Below the pieces are notes generated by a model. It did not search any database. It saw only the letters and a list, made by a program, of their open reading frames with translations, and was not told the origin of the DNA. Positions 27,130 through 36,206 of a DNA stretch of 51,849 nt are shown in pieces. Position numbers and translations under genes: made by a program. Within the stretch, counting starts at the first letter, position 1. Each line of letters begins with the position of its first letter. Source of the DNA: Thaumarchaeota archaeon casp-thauma4 (lineage in GTDB: Archaea > Thermoproteota > Nitrososphaeria > Nitrososphaerales > Nitrosopumilaceae); the NCBI GenBank assembly GCA_001510295.1, contig LFEZ01000019.1, positions 1 through 51,849 on the forward strand, in the 5' to 3' direction.

Positions 27130-27501
27130 ATGACAAAACAAGATCTTCTTAGTATAGTTGAAAAAATTATTTCTTTAGATTCTCAAATGAGGTTTGCATC
27201 TATAATTGATCTAAAAGGTAACATTGTTGAAGGAATTATGAAATCTGGTAAGACTTCACTTGAAACACAACGTCAAGAAGAACATTTTTGCCAACAGGTA
27301 TCCCAAAGACGTAAAATGAGAAAAGAGTTTGATCGTCCTCTTGGAAAAGTGAGATATGTTCATGTTGAACGTGAAAAAGTCACTCAGTTTGTTATCTACA
27401 CTCCAAGAAAAACCATCTTCGTTACGATGGAACCTGAATTAACAATACAACGAAAAATGAAAATTGTTTCTCAGATTAAGCAAATTGCTATCAATCTTTG
27501 A
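27130..27501 (+). CDS. small roadblock-like protein, thaumarchaeal paralogue family
   Basis: A 123-aa soluble alpha/beta protein. The core MRFASIIDLKGNIVEGI followed by a helix and the strand pairs FVIYTPRKTIFVTMEPE resembles small roadblock/LC7 or profilin-like folds. A second protein with the same layout is encoded at 48633-49031. Function unknown. Its end overlaps the convergent gene by 11 bases. Confidence 0.6.
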   Translation: MTKQDLLSIVEKIISLDSQMRFASIIDLKGNIVEGIMKSGKTSLETQRQEEHFCQQVSQRRKMRKEFDRPLGKVRYVHVEREKVTQFVIYTPRKTIFVTMEPELTIQRKMKIVSQIKQIAINL

Positions 27502-27784
27502 GTTCATCGCCTTTACACAAGACGCTTCCCATAACTCTACTTTGAAAGTTTGGGCATACAAAACATTGAATGAAATTAACATCATCTTTTAAGACTGGGC
27601 ATTCAACAAATTCCTGTTTCATTTTTTTCAGCATTTTTGGGCTAACTCCTTTCAACTTCAATTTTCCTTTCTCGTCCATCATTCCGCCTTCTTTCAGAAT
27701 TTCTTTTACATCGTTTGGAATCTTTTGTAGTTCTTCTTTTGCTTGAATTTTTACTTCGTATTTATGTTCTAATTCATCAACCAT
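27491..27784 (-). CDS. small cysteine-containing protein, unknown function
   Basis: A 97-aa protein: N-terminal 65 residues charged and helical, then VECPVLKDD, IQCFVCPNF and VLCKGDE, giving C-x(13)-CxxC-x(14)-C, a likely zinc or FeS site. No family recognised. It overlaps the 3' end of the plus-strand gene at 27130. Confidence 0.6.
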   Translation of the reverse strand: MVDELEHKYEVKIQAKEELQKIPNDVKEILKEGGMMDEKGKLKLKGVSPKMLKKMKQEFVECPVLKDDVNFIQCFVCPNFQSRVMGSVLCKGDELKD

Positions 27785-27886
27785 GTTGCATTTTCTATGA
27801 AGGCTGATTTATTAATAACTATTGCAGATCGGAGTATCTTGTTCAACTTTTATATGCTGACCTTTTTTTGTCAAAATAGAAAATAA

Positions 27887-28537
27887 TTGCTAGCGATTTT
27901 TGATGTTGAAGGGGTTTTATATGATGCAGAATATTTGCCAACTCTTGCTAGAACAATAAACAAAGAAGAGGAGATTTGGGCTATTACGAAAAAAGGTATT
28001 CAAGGTTCAATAAATTGGGAAGAAGGATTGACTAAAAGAATTGAACTTTTGAAAGGTATTGATTTTGAAACTTGTAAACAAGTTGCTGATTCCTTACCCA
28101 TAATGCCTGGTGCACGAAAAGCATGTAAAACTTTGAAAGATGCAGGATGGAAATTAATGGCTGTATCTGGAGGGTTCACTATTATGACTGATAGATTAAA
28201 AGACGAACTAAATCTTGATCATATTTATGCAAATGAATTAATTTTTAAAGATGGAAAATTGGATGGTGTAAAAATTAATGTTGATTCAGATAAAGCAAAA
28301 TCAGCTAGAGTTAAAATTGAAGAATGGAATATTCCTAAAGATCAAATTTTAGTTATTGTTGATGGCGCTAATGATATAAAATTATTTGATATATGTAATC
28401 TTGGCATTGCATATTGTGCACAAGAATTAGTCAAAAATCTTGCAACCACTATTTTAGATGAAAAAGATCTCACAAAAATAATTCCTATAATTAATGAACA
28501 TTTTTCTATCAGTCTCTCTACACCTGCATTTTCATAG
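27887..28537 (+). CDS. serB: HAD-superfamily phosphatase, phosphoserine phosphatase-like
   Basis: A 216-aa HAD hydrolase of the SerB type. Motif I is FDVEGVLY (Asp6 nucleophile, Glu8 where most family members have Asp, as also in ThrH-type enzymes), motif II is AVSGGF, motif III a Lys in the helix DSDKAKSARV, and motif IV is VDGANDIKLFD. Probably dephosphorylates phosphoserine in serine synthesis, but the substrate is not certain. The TTG start is supported by a TATA-like TTTTATATG about 35 nt upstream and by the frame beginning directly at the first strand. Confidence 0.8.
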   Translation: MLAIFDVEGVLYDAEYLPTLARTINKEEEIWAITKKGIQGSINWEEGLTKRIELLKGIDFETCKQVADSLPIMPGARKACKTLKDAGWKLMAVSGGFTIMTDRLKDELNLDHIYANELIFKDGKLDGVKINVDSDKAKSARVKIEEWNIPKDQILVIVDGANDIKLFDICNLGIAYCAQELVKNLATTILDEKDLTKIIPIINEHFSISLSTPAFS

Positions 28538-28581
28538 TATTGGAAAAACTCAATTATAGCAAATTTCTCTCTTAATTGTTA

Positions 28582-29316
28582 ATGTTACAAATAATGCCAA
28601 TTCATATAAAAAATGATATTCAACCTAATGATGATTTGGTTGGCCTTTTACTATCCTCTTCAAAAACATCTCTTGAAAATGGGGATGTACTAGTAATTTC
28701 ACAAAAAATTATATCAAAACATGAAGGACGTGTTGTAAATCTAGACTCTATCATTCCATCTGAATTATCTATTGGTATTGCATCTGCATATGATAAGGAT
28801 CCAAAACTAGTTCAAGCTATTTTATCTGAATCTAAAAGAATTGTTAGGATGGAGCATGGTGTAATAATTGTTCAAACTAATCATGGTTTCATTTGCGCAA
28901 ATGCAGGAATAGATGAAAGCAATGTAGAAAATGGTTATGCCACATTACTTCCAAAAGATTCTGATAAATCTGCACAAGAAATACGATTGAAAATTTTACA
29001 GCAAACTGGGAAAAAAATAGCGGTAATAATTTCAGATACATTTGGTCGTCCTTTTAGACTGGGGCAAACTGATCATGCCATCGGTGTATCTGGTATTGAT
29101 ACATTATTACATTATGAAGGTACACCTGATACTTTTGGTAAAATTTTACGAGTTACTGCAATTGCTATAGTTGATGAACTTAGTTCTGCTGCAGAACTTG
29201 TAATGGGTAAAACCAAAAAGTGTCCTGCCGCAATCATCAAAAATTTTGAATTTAAAGAAAATACTGGAAATATTCAGAGCATACTTCGTTCAAAAGAAGA
29301 CGAATTATTCCGATAA
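28582..29316 (+). CDS. cofE: coenzyme F420:L-glutamate ligase
   Basis: About 244 aa. CofE adds gamma-linked glutamates to F420-0 using GTP. Family blocks are clear: GDVLVISQKIISKHEGRVV, RMEHGVIIVQTNHGFICANAG, ISDTFGRPFRLGQTDHAIG and AELVMGKTKKCPAAII. ATG 28582 fits the upstream AT box; ATG 28594 is an alternative. The archaeon therefore makes F420; other cof genes are not in the window. The PHP gene follows 28 nt later. Confidence 0.95.
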   Translation: MLQIMPIHIKNDIQPNDDLVGLLLSSSKTSLENGDVLVISQKIISKHEGRVVNLDSIIPSELSIGIASAYDKDPKLVQAILSESKRIVRMEHGVIIVQTNHGFICANAGIDESNVENGYATLLPKDSDKSAQEIRLKILQQTGKKIAVIISDTFGRPFRLGQTDHAIGVSGIDTLLHYEGTPDTFGKILRVTAIAIVDELSSAAELVMGKTKKCPAAIIKNFEFKENTGNIQSILRSKEDELFR

Positions 29317-29344
29317 TTATAAAAAAAGTAAAATCTTATACAAA

Positions 29345-30265
29345 ATGTTAGAAATGTTACGTGCAGAACTTCATTGTCATAATGTTTACTCAAATGGGCA
29401 TGTAGGTAATTTGGAACCTCCTTTTGATTCTAATGTCACAATAAATGAACAATTAGAAAAATCCTTAAAATCTAAACTTGATATATTATTTGTTACAAAC
29501 CATAACACGTTAGATGGGTTTAAACAAATAACCGATTATAAAAATAACCATGAAAAATTTTCAAATCTAAATGTGTATCCTGCTGTAGAAGTAACTACTG
29601 ACAAAGAAGCACATGTTCTTGTGTATGGTCTACAGGAGGAAATTAAATCCTTTCAAAGTATAGATGAAATTATTGATGCTGCAAAATCACAAGATGCTGT
29701 AACGATCGCTCCTCATCCTTTTAGTTTGGTTGATGCTTTACGTAATGATTCATCAAAATGTGATTTATTTGAAGTTTTTAACAGCTCAAACGTTGATATC
29801 TATTCTAATAAAAAGGCAGAAATTTTTGCAAAGGAAAATAATTTGTTAACCACTGCTGGGAGTGACTCTCATATTGCATCTACTATCGGGCGATGTACTA
29901 ATTTGATAAATTCTGAAAATAATCTTGACGACATACTATATGCAATGAAAAAAGGAAAAATCTCAATTGAAAAAATGGAATACGTAACCCCCAGTGAGGT
30001 TTTAGAACATATCCAGTATAAAATTGAAAATTCTAAAGAATACATAGATTATTACGTGAAGGAATTTTATCCCAAGTACTTCTCATTATTCAATTCAATG
30101 TACAAATTTTACATGTTTACTAAAAAATCACTCATTTGGAATATTACTTTTAAGCTTGCTTTATTTGGTTTAAAACGAATTTCTTATAAGATTAATTTTG
30201 AAGGATATGATCCATATGCGTTTAGGACCCGTGATATTCCGGCAATAACTAAAATGATATTTTAA
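29345..30265 (+). CDS. PHP-domain metal-dependent phosphoesterase-like protein
   Basis: A 306-aa protein. The N-terminal 210 residues are a PHP domain: AELHCHNVYSNGH, VTNHNTLDGF, PAVEVTTDKEAHVLVYG, PHPFS and GSDSHIASTIG carry the His/Asp/Glu metal ligands. The last ~80 residues are a basic, aromatic-rich extension (KFYMFTKKSLIWNITFKLALFGLKR) that could contact membrane or nucleic acid. Hydrolyses an unknown phosphoester. It starts at ATG 29345, with TTATAAAAAAA about 26 nt upstream, suggesting its own promoter despite closeness to cofE. Confidence 0.85.
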   Translation: MLEMLRAELHCHNVYSNGHVGNLEPPFDSNVTINEQLEKSLKSKLDILFVTNHNTLDGFKQITDYKNNHEKFSNLNVYPAVEVTTDKEAHVLVYGLQEEIKSFQSIDEIIDAAKSQDAVTIAPHPFSLVDALRNDSSKCDLFEVFNSSNVDIYSNKKAEIFAKENNLLTTAGSDSHIASTIGRCTNLINSENNLDDILYAMKKGKISIEKMEYVTPSEVLEHIQYKIENSKEYIDYYVKEFYPKYFSLFNSMYKFYMFTKKSLIWNITFKLALFGLKRISYKINFEGYDPYAFRTRDIPAITKMIF

Positions 30266-30331
30266 TCTCTACAGGCAAAGCTAAAAAGAATTAGATTTTA
30301 ATATAGACATGATAATTTTTATTAGTATAAA

Positions 30332-30565
30332 ATGTTAAAACCAGAAAAAACACTAGATGTAAGAGGATTGTATTGTCCATCGCCTGCAATGCAAACTGTA
30401 GTTGAATTATCAAAAATGCAGGTTGGTCAAATACTTCTTGTATTAGCTGATGATCCTGCTGCTGAAGATGATATTTCAGATTTGTGTAGAACACGTGGCC
30501 ATGAACTAATGGAATTGAAAAAAAATGGCAGTGATTTAGAATTTACAATTAAAAAGATAAAATAA
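30332..30565 (+). CDS. TusA-family sulfur carrier/sulfurtransferase
   Basis: A 77-aa two-layer alpha/beta protein with the family signature LDVRGLYCPSPAMQT, in which Cys of the CPxP motif carries persulfide, followed by LLVLADDPAAEDDI and FTIKKIK. TusA proteins relay sulfur in thiolation, cofactor synthesis or oxidation. A TATA-like TTTTTATTAG lies upstream. It is close to thioredoxin reductase, Thi4, siroheme reductase and rhodanese genes, all sulfur or thiol related. Confidence 0.92.
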   Translation: MLKPEKTLDVRGLYCPSPAMQTVVELSKMQVGQILLVLADDPAAEDDISDLCRTRGHELMELKKNGSDLEFTIKKIK

Positions 30566-30567
30566 TT

Positions 30568-31575
30568 CTATTTTTGTTCTGATAGATATTTGTCAACATC
30601 AATTGCTGACATGCATCCAAATCCTGCTGCTGTAACTGCTTGTCTGTATCTGTGATCATGAACATCCCCTGCGGCAAAAACTCCTTTTACACTTGTTTCT
30701 GTATTTTCTTTCTGAATGATGTATCCGTTTTCATCCATTTCTAATTGACTCTTAAATAATTCTGTGTTTGGCTCATGACCTATTGCTACGAAAACGCCTC
30801 CCATTCCCAGAGTTTTATTCTCTCCAGTTTTTGTATCTTTTAAAATTATTTGCTGTACTTTTTGGTCCCCTTTGATATCTTCAATTACACTATTCCAATG
30901 AACTTCAATATTCTTATTACTTAGTGCACGGTCTTGCATTATTTTGCTTGCTCTGAATGCATCTCGTCTGTGAATAATGTGAACCTTTGATGCAAACTTA
31001 GTTAGAAATATTGCCTCTTCCATACATGTATCTCCTCCTCCTACAACTGCAATGTTTTGATTTCTGAAAAATGCACCATCGCATGTTGCACAATACGAAA
31101 CTCCTTTCCCACTAAATGTCTGTTCCCCTTCTATCCCGATTTTTTTTGGTGTTGCACCAGTACAAACTATCACAGCTTTTGCTTCATACTCCTCCGAGCC
31201 TGTTAAAACCTTGAATGGTTTTACACGAAAATCAACATTCACAACTACATCGTCAATAATTGTGGTGTTCATTCTTTCTGCTTGTTTTCTCATGGTCAAC
31301 ATTAAATCTGGCCCCATTATGCCTTCTTCAAATCCTGGATAATTTTCAACATCTGTTGTATTCATTAGTTGGCCCCCTGGTAAAAGTCCTGAAATTATTA
31401 GCGTATCATGTCTTGCTCTTGAACAATAAATTCCTGCAGTGTATCCTGCAGGTCCTGCACCAATTATAATTACATCATATGATATCTTTGATTTTTTTGG
31501 AAAATCTGGAGTCTTTGGTTCATCATTTGAACCTCTATCTTCCATAACGAGTGAACTATCATCACCTGACATCAT
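30568..31575 (-). CDS. trxB: thioredoxin reductase
   Basis: A 335-aa FAD- and NADPH-binding enzyme. FAD motif GAGPAGYTAGIYCSRA, redox-active CATC in SYCATCDGAFF, second Rossmann motif VVGGGDTCMEEA with HRRDAFRA (fits NADPH 2'-phosphate), and the C-terminal FAD block FAAGDVHDHRYRQAVTAAGFG. There is an unusual N-terminal extension of about 27 polar residues before the first strand. Supplies electrons to thioredoxins. It ends two bases after the convergent TusA gene. Confidence 0.95.
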   Translation of the reverse strand: MMSGDDSSLVMEDRGSNDEPKTPDFPKKSKISYDVIIIGAGPAGYTAGIYCSRARHDTLIISGLLPGGQLMNTTDVENYPGFEEGIMGPDLMLTMRKQAERMNTTIIDDVVVNVDFRVKPFKVLTGSEEYEAKAVIVCTGATPKKIGIEGEQTFSGKGVSYCATCDGAFFRNQNIAVVGGGDTCMEEAIFLTKFASKVHIIHRRDAFRASKIMQDRALSNKNIEVHWNSVIEDIKGDQKVQQIILKDTKTGENKTLGMGGVFVAIGHEPNTELFKSQLEMDENGYIIQKENTETSVKGVFAAGDVHDHRYRQAVTAAGFGCMSAIDVDKYLSEQK

Positions 31576-31604
31576 AATAACTTACTCTATGATTATAATT
31601 TAAA

Positions 31605-32399
31605 TCAATTTAGATTTATCAAGATCTCATTGTGTTTTTTACATAGTTTACTTATTTCGAGTTGTGAGAACAAAAGATCCTTTTGCCAATGCGCGTTATT
31701 CAATCTGCATTTGATATCTTCACAAAATGATTCTCCTGTTAAATTATAAAAAATGATTTGTAAGAGATATCCTTCTAAAATTACAGTCAATCTTTTATCG
31801 TTATATTCTAAAAATTTATCTTTGTACTTTTCTTTAGCATATTTTATATTCAAACCTTGGGTTTTCAACTTCATTACCTCGAAGTAGTATTCTTTTGGTT
31901 TTGCAGGGGCTTCTACTATTCCTGTAGTAGAAATAATTGAAGGATTGGCACAAATTACTGCTCTTGCATGATACCTTTTATCATTTTCATCAAATGTACA
32001 TGTTAATCTATTTGTCAGGACTACATGCAATGTTTGATTATCTTCATTAAGATATCTTAGAATTCTTTGTAACTCAAAACCATCGTACATGAAAACCTGA
32101 CTTATTTCTTGTGCATCTTCTACTTTTGTTGTTGAATCCATCAGTGAGGAGTTTCTACATAATTGCGCTTCAAATTTAATCTCATTATCACTTGACTCAT
32201 ATCTTAAAAATTTATTTTTAATATCTGTAATTCGAATGTTTGATAATTCTTTAATATTTTTGAGGCTAAATTCTTTGAAAATATTATCTTTTATTTCAAC
32301 TTCAAACGGAAAGTTATCTTCTAAAAACTTGATTAATTTCTCAATATTAATTTCTGAAATTGCTGGTTCTTTGTATAATATAATTTTTTTAAAGTTCAA
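31605..32399 (-). CDS. conserved-looking protein, possibly a putative metallopeptidase (DUF6775-like)
   Basis: A 264-aa soluble alpha/beta protein. N-terminal strand/helix pairs, a central LHVVLTNRLTCTFDENDKRY and a C-terminal SFCEDIKCRLNNAHWQKDLL block, reminiscent of thaumarchaeal proteins labelled DUF6775 putative metallopeptidase; I am not certain of this, and no HExxH is visible. It starts six bases after the thi4 stop, so it is probably translated from the same mRNA. Confidence 0.55.
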   Translation of the reverse strand: MNFKKIILYKEPAISEINIEKLIKFLEDNFPFEVEIKDNIFKEFSLKNIKELSNIRITDIKNKFLRYESSDNEIKFEAQLCRNSSLMDSTTKVEDAQEISQVFMYDGFELQRILRYLNEDNQTLHVVLTNRLTCTFDENDKRYHARAVICANPSIISTTGIVEAPAKPKEYYFEVMKLKTQGLNIKYAKEKYKDKFLEYNDKRLTVILEGYLLQIIFYNLTGESFCEDIKCRLNNAHWQKDLLFSQLEISKLCKKHNEILINLN

Positions 32400-32404
32400 A
32401 TAGA

Positions 32405-33259
32405 TTATTTTGGAATCTTATTATCAAATTCTTTAATCTTTTGATCAGTTATCTCTGCTGCCTTTTTTCCAGAGTATAACATTGAACCAAATGTTGGTCC
32501 CATTCTCGCTAATCCATAAGTCTCTGTAACTGACATTCCTGCAACAACTAATCCTGGATACACTTCTCCTGTTTTGTGTACTACGTGTTCTTCTCCATCT
32601 TCTACCCACATTGGGTCCATTCCTTTCCATTCTACTAGTTGTCTGTCAACTAGTCTCTTAACTGCAACTGAATCGTGGCCTGATGCATCAATAATCATTT
32701 TTGCTTCTAATGCAATAGGATCTACACATGTGATGTTTCTTGGTAATGCTGAAACTGGCATCCAGTTGACGACAATTCCTGCAACTCTTCCGTGTCTCAT
32801 AACCAAGTCATCAAATTTCGTTAGATTCAAGAATTTTACTCCTGCATCACATGTCGCTCCAATTAATTTAGAAACTGCATGTGGACCTGGTGTGAGGTAT
32901 AGTCCTTCTCCTACCTTTTTGTAAGGAATTCCTAATTCATCCCAAATTTTTTGTGCTGGTGCACGTACTGTTACAGGGTTCATCATGTAACCTCCAAGCC
33001 AATATCCTCCGCCTAGATAATTATTTTGTTCAATGACTAAAACTTTGTACCCCATTAATGATAATTCTCTAGATGCAGTTAATCCTGCAGGTCCAGCGCC
33101 TATAACTATGATATCACTTTCTGCTCTATCTTGTAAAACATCGTAAAATTCTTTTGCTATTGCTCTGGTAATTTCTACTTCTTTTGCATCTGCAAAAATT
33201 TTGTCAGGTCTTTGTTCATTAACTGATTCTTGCATGAATTTTTTCATTCTCAAACTCAT
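32405..33259 (-). CDS. thi4: thiazole synthase Thi4
   Basis: A 284-aa enzyme that makes the ADP-thiazole precursor of thiamine from NAD and glycine. Rossmann motif IVIGAGPAGLTASRELS, then EQNNYLGGGYWLGGYM, and the C-terminal ETYGLARMGPTFG block. In ITCVDP the residue before VDP is Cys178 (numbered from the first Met), the position of the suicide sulfur donor in yeast and haloarchaeal Thi4, where sulfide-dependent methanogen enzymes have His. A start at 33247 (MKKFMQ) fits TATA spacing equally well. No TPP riboswitch-like sequence is visible upstream. Confidence 0.92.
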   Translation of the reverse strand: MSLRMKKFMQESVNEQRPDKIFADAKEVEITRAIAKEFYDVLQDRAESDIIVIGAGPAGLTASRELSLMGYKVLVIEQNNYLGGGYWLGGYMMNPVTVRAPAQKIWDELGIPYKKVGEGLYLTPGPHAVSKLIGATCDAGVKFLNLTKFDDLVMRHGRVAGIVVNWMPVSALPRNITCVDPIALEAKMIIDASGHDSVAVKRLVDRQLVEWKGMDPMWVEDGEEHVVHKTGEVYPGLVVAGMSVTETYGLARMGPTFGSMLYSGKKAAEITDQKIKEFDNKIPK

Positions 33260-33364
33260 TAATAGCTTTGGGTATTATTATTCAAAATTAGGTTATACTA
33301 ACATAAACCGGCAAAAATGTATACTTTGTTTAATCGATGTGTGTAACATTACCTATATCAAAAA

Positions 33365-33372
33365 CTTATAAC
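33365..33372 (+). promoter_or_regulatory. TATA box of siroheme reductase operon
   Basis: CTTATAAC is centred about 28 nt before the ATG at 33397, predicting a leaderless or two-base leader transcript. The divergent interval 33260-33396 holds this promoter and the thi4 promoter and no gene. Confidence 0.5.
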
Positions 33373-33396
33373 TACACTGCGATCAAAATTAAGTAG

Positions 33397-35199
33397 ATGG
33401 CACAACAGCTAAGACCATCAAAACCGGCTGATAAACAGTCAAAGATTGATTGGTCAAGAAGACAAGAAGCAGAAAATTTTGCTGAAACTGTGAAGTTATT
33501 CAGGCAAGGCAAGATTAATGATGACATGTTTCGTAGATATCGTCTACAACATGGTGCATATGGTACACGTATGACTGATGATTATGCAATGGTTAGAATC
33601 AAAGTTCCTGCAGGGCAAATATATCCATATCAATTAGAAAAAATTGCTCAGTTAAGTGAGATGTACTCTATAGGTAGTGCACATTTTTCAACTCGTGAAA
33701 ATATTCAACTTCATTGGGTAATACTAGAAGATGTTTCTGAAATAATGCAATCACTTGCTGATGTTGGAATGACCTCTCGTGAAGCATGTGGCAACAGTGT
33801 AAGAAATGTAATGTGTAGTCCTATGTCTGGTGTTTGTAAAGATGAAATTTTTGATGCAACTCCATACGCATTAGCAATTGCAAGATTTCTGCTTAGAAAT
33901 CCAATTTGTCAAGCACTTCCACGAAAATTCAAATTTAATTTTACGTGCTGTGAAAAACACGGAATGATACGAATTGTTGATGTTGGTCTTTTACCTCAAA
34001 TCCAAGAAATTAATGGAGAAAAAAGAAAAGGCTTTAAAATTTTCTTAGGTGGTGGATTAGGAAATCGTTCATTTGTTGGTCATCAATTAGAAGATTTCAC
34101 TCCTGTTGAAGATTTACTTTACACCTCGATGGCTGTAATCAGAATTTTTGATAGAATGGGTGACAGAAAAAATATGTCACGAAATAGAATGCGTTATCTA
34201 GTAAATGATTTGGGTTGGGAAAAATTTCAAAACCTTGTCTTAAAAGAAAGATCTGTTGTAAAAGCAACTCAATCTGTGATTGTTAAATTAAACCTTGATG
34301 ATAGTGTAAATGAAATTCAAAGACCAATATCTATCACTGATGAATCTGCTTCTGTTCCTGATGGGTATGCAAGATGGGAAAAAACTAATGTTGAAAAACA
34401 ATCTCAATCTGGTTTTAATTCTGTATTCATTGGATTGGAGGCTGGTGATATTACAGCTAATCAATTACGAAGTGTTGCAGAAATAATTCGTGATTATTCA
34501 GCTGAGGGTTTTGCTAGAAATGGATTTTCACAAAATATTGTAATTCGCTATGTTCACGATGATGATCTCAAATCAATGTACTCAAAATTACTTGAAACAG
34601 GTCTTGCTAAAACCGGCTCATTGACAATGGCATCTGCAGTAGGATGCTCTGGCACGACATCGTGTAATCTCGCATTAACCAATTCTCATAGGTTGGCAAA
34701 AGAGGTACAAAGAAAATTCTTAGAGTTGAATTTTGATGAAGATGATGACTTGAAAGATTCTACCATTAAAATTAGTGGATGTCCTAACTCTTGTGGACAA
34801 CACCAAATTGCAACAATTGGATTCTATGGTGGTGGTGGTAGACATGGAACTAACATGTTTCCAAATTATACTATGTCGTTAGGAGGTAAATTTGATGAAG
34901 ATACAATGCTTGGTCACCACACAACTCGTGTTCCTGTAAAACGTATAATTCCTGTAATTCTAAAAATCATTGAATTGTTTAAAGAAAATAAACAGTCTGA
35001 TGATACACTTGCTAAATGGGTTGACAGAGTTGTTAATGGAAATGAATCTTCAAAAATTACAGGAGTTGAAGATATCAAAAAAGCACTGGCTCCTCTTATA
35101 GTTCCTCCAAATATTGAAGATGAACCTGATTTCTATATGGATTATGGAAGCGATACCAATTATCATACTGTAACTGGAAAAGGTGAATGTGCTGCATGA
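33397..35199 (+). CDS. assimilatory siroheme sulfite/nitrite reductase (ferredoxin type)
   Basis: A 600-aa enzyme that reduces sulfite to sulfide or nitrite to ammonia by six electrons. Two-fold repeated ferrodoxin-like half domains with HFSTRENIQLHWV in the first, and the siroheme-Fe4S4 ligands CSGTTSC (C-x5-C) and CPNSC (C-x3-C, in SGCPNSCGQHQ) in the C-terminal half. Sulfite versus nitrite cannot be settled by eye; the overlapping rhodanese gene and nearby sulfur genes favour sulfite. The last base pairs of the stop overlap the rhodanese ATG (ATGA). Confidence 0.92.
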   Translation: MAQQLRPSKPADKQSKIDWSRRQEAENFAETVKLFRQGKINDDMFRRYRLQHGAYGTRMTDDYAMVRIKVPAGQIYPYQLEKIAQLSEMYSIGSAHFSTRENIQLHWVILEDVSEIMQSLADVGMTSREACGNSVRNVMCSPMSGVCKDEIFDATPYALAIARFLLRNPICQALPRKFKFNFTCCEKHGMIRIVDVGLLPQIQEINGEKRKGFKIFLGGGLGNRSFVGHQLEDFTPVEDLLYTSMAVIRIFDRMGDRKNMSRNRMRYLVNDLGWEKFQNLVLKERSVVKATQSVIVKLNLDDSVNEIQRPISITDESASVPDGYARWEKTNVEKQSQSGFNSVFIGLEAGDITANQLRSVAEIIRDYSAEGFARNGFSQNIVIRYVHDDDLKSMYSKLLETGLAKTGSLTMASAVGCSGTTSCNLALTNSHRLAKEVQRKFLELNFDEDDDLKDSTIKISGCPNSCGQHQIATIGFYGGGGRHGTNMFPNYTMSLGGKFDEDTMLGHHTTRVPVKRIIPVILKIIELFKENKQSDDTLAKWVDRVVNGNESSKITGVEDIKKALAPLIVPPNIEDEPDFYMDYGSDTNYHTVTGKGECAA

Positions 35200-35993
35200 T
35201 TGATTCTGATGTTCCTATAATTAATTCAAAACTTCTTCGTGAAAAAATTCAAGAAAACTCAATTAGAATTATTGATGTTAGGCGAGAACAAGAATATCAG
35301 CAAGGTCATATAACAAATGCTGTAAATCTCCCTCTAGCAAAACTTCTTGCTGATGATAGTTCAGAATCTATACAAAAAATTGCACAGGATTTAGGAATCT
35401 CCGATGAAACTCCTACCGTAATTTATGATGACACATTTGGTGCATTATCATCTAGAGTTGTTTGGGCTTTACAATACATAGGACATGTAGATGTAAAATT
35501 GTTGGATGTAACATTTTCACAATGGACAGATCTTGGATATGAAATCTCCACTGAAGTACCGAAGATCGAACCTGCAATTCATTCTGTGAAAATTAATTCT
35601 GAAATTATGGCTACTGCAGAATATCTTGAAAAAGTAAAAGAAAACAAAAATGTGGTAATCATTGATAATCGTGAACGTCTAAATTATCTTGAGCAACATA
35701 TTCCTGGTGCAATAAACATTCCATACAGAACACTTGCAACTGAAGGAAAAATTATTAGAACAAAAGAGGGAATGAAAACCCTTCTAAAAAATAGAGGTAT
35801 TTCTGAGGACGCAGAAATAATTACATATTGTGGAAGTGTAGGGACATTGTCTGGATTAGCATATTATGCTCTAAAATCAATAGGAGTGCAAAACGTCAAA
35901 CTTTACGTTCACTCCTTTAAAGAATGGAAAAGTCTTGAAAAACCAATTGTTAAACAAGAAAATGCCAATTATTGGGATCTTTCTGCAGAGTGA
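35196..35993 (+). CDS. tandem-rhodanese sulfurtransferase
   Basis: A 265-aa protein with two rhodanese domains (about 1-120 and 130-260). The second has the catalytic Cys212 in the loop YCGSVGTLSG; the first has YDDTFGALS in that place and is catalytically silent, the usual arrangement of thiosulfate or mercaptopyruvate sulfurtransferases. ATG 35196 overlaps the reductase stop in ATGA; this decides the start over ATG 35187. Transfers sulfane sulfur to thiol acceptors, probably metabolically linked to the reductase. Confidence 0.92.
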   Translation: MIDSDVPIINSKLLREKIQENSIRIIDVRREQEYQQGHITNAVNLPLAKLLADDSSESIQKIAQDLGISDETPTVIYDDTFGALSSRVVWALQYIGHVDVKLLDVTFSQWTDLGYEISTEVPKIEPAIHSVKINSEIMATAEYLEKVKENKNVVIIDNRERLNYLEQHIPGAINIPYRTLATEGKIIRTKEGMKTLLKNRGISEDAEIITYCGSVGTLSGLAYYALKSIGVQNVKLYVHSFKEWKSLEKPIVKQENANYWDLSAE

Positions 35994-35999
35994 TATGAA

Positions 36000-36206
36000 A
36001 TGAGAGATATCAATGATGTAATGCCAAAGGTTCAAAATATGAAATGGGGTGCATTACTTAACAAAAAACCTACTAATAAAAAAATTGAAGAATTAAACAA
36101 TTTATTTCCTCATAATGGACGTTGGCATACCATCTATGAAGCAGACGATGTATCAATAATTGATGGAATTCCAATTATCAAAAAAGAAAAAGATTCTATG
36201 ACTTAA
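36000..36206 (+). CDS. small protein, third gene of reductase operon
   Basis: A 68-aa soluble protein with a conserved-looking NMKWGALLNKKPTNKKIEEL and HNGRWHTIYEADDVSIIDG, likely a small beta domain at the C-terminus. It starts six bases after the rhodanese stop and is therefore probably co-expressed with sulfite/nitrite reduction. Not recognised. Its end overlaps the convergent TPR gene by 4 bases. Confidence 0.6.
   Translation: MRDINDVMPKVQNMKWGALLNKKPTNKKIEELNNLFPHNGRWHTIYEADDVSIIDGIPIIKKEKDSMT

Noticed and set aside
33260-33396. Possible TPP riboswitch between thi4 and the reductase
   Set aside because: No CTGAGA or other THI-box core on either strand, and the thi4 TATA spacing leaves almost no leader.
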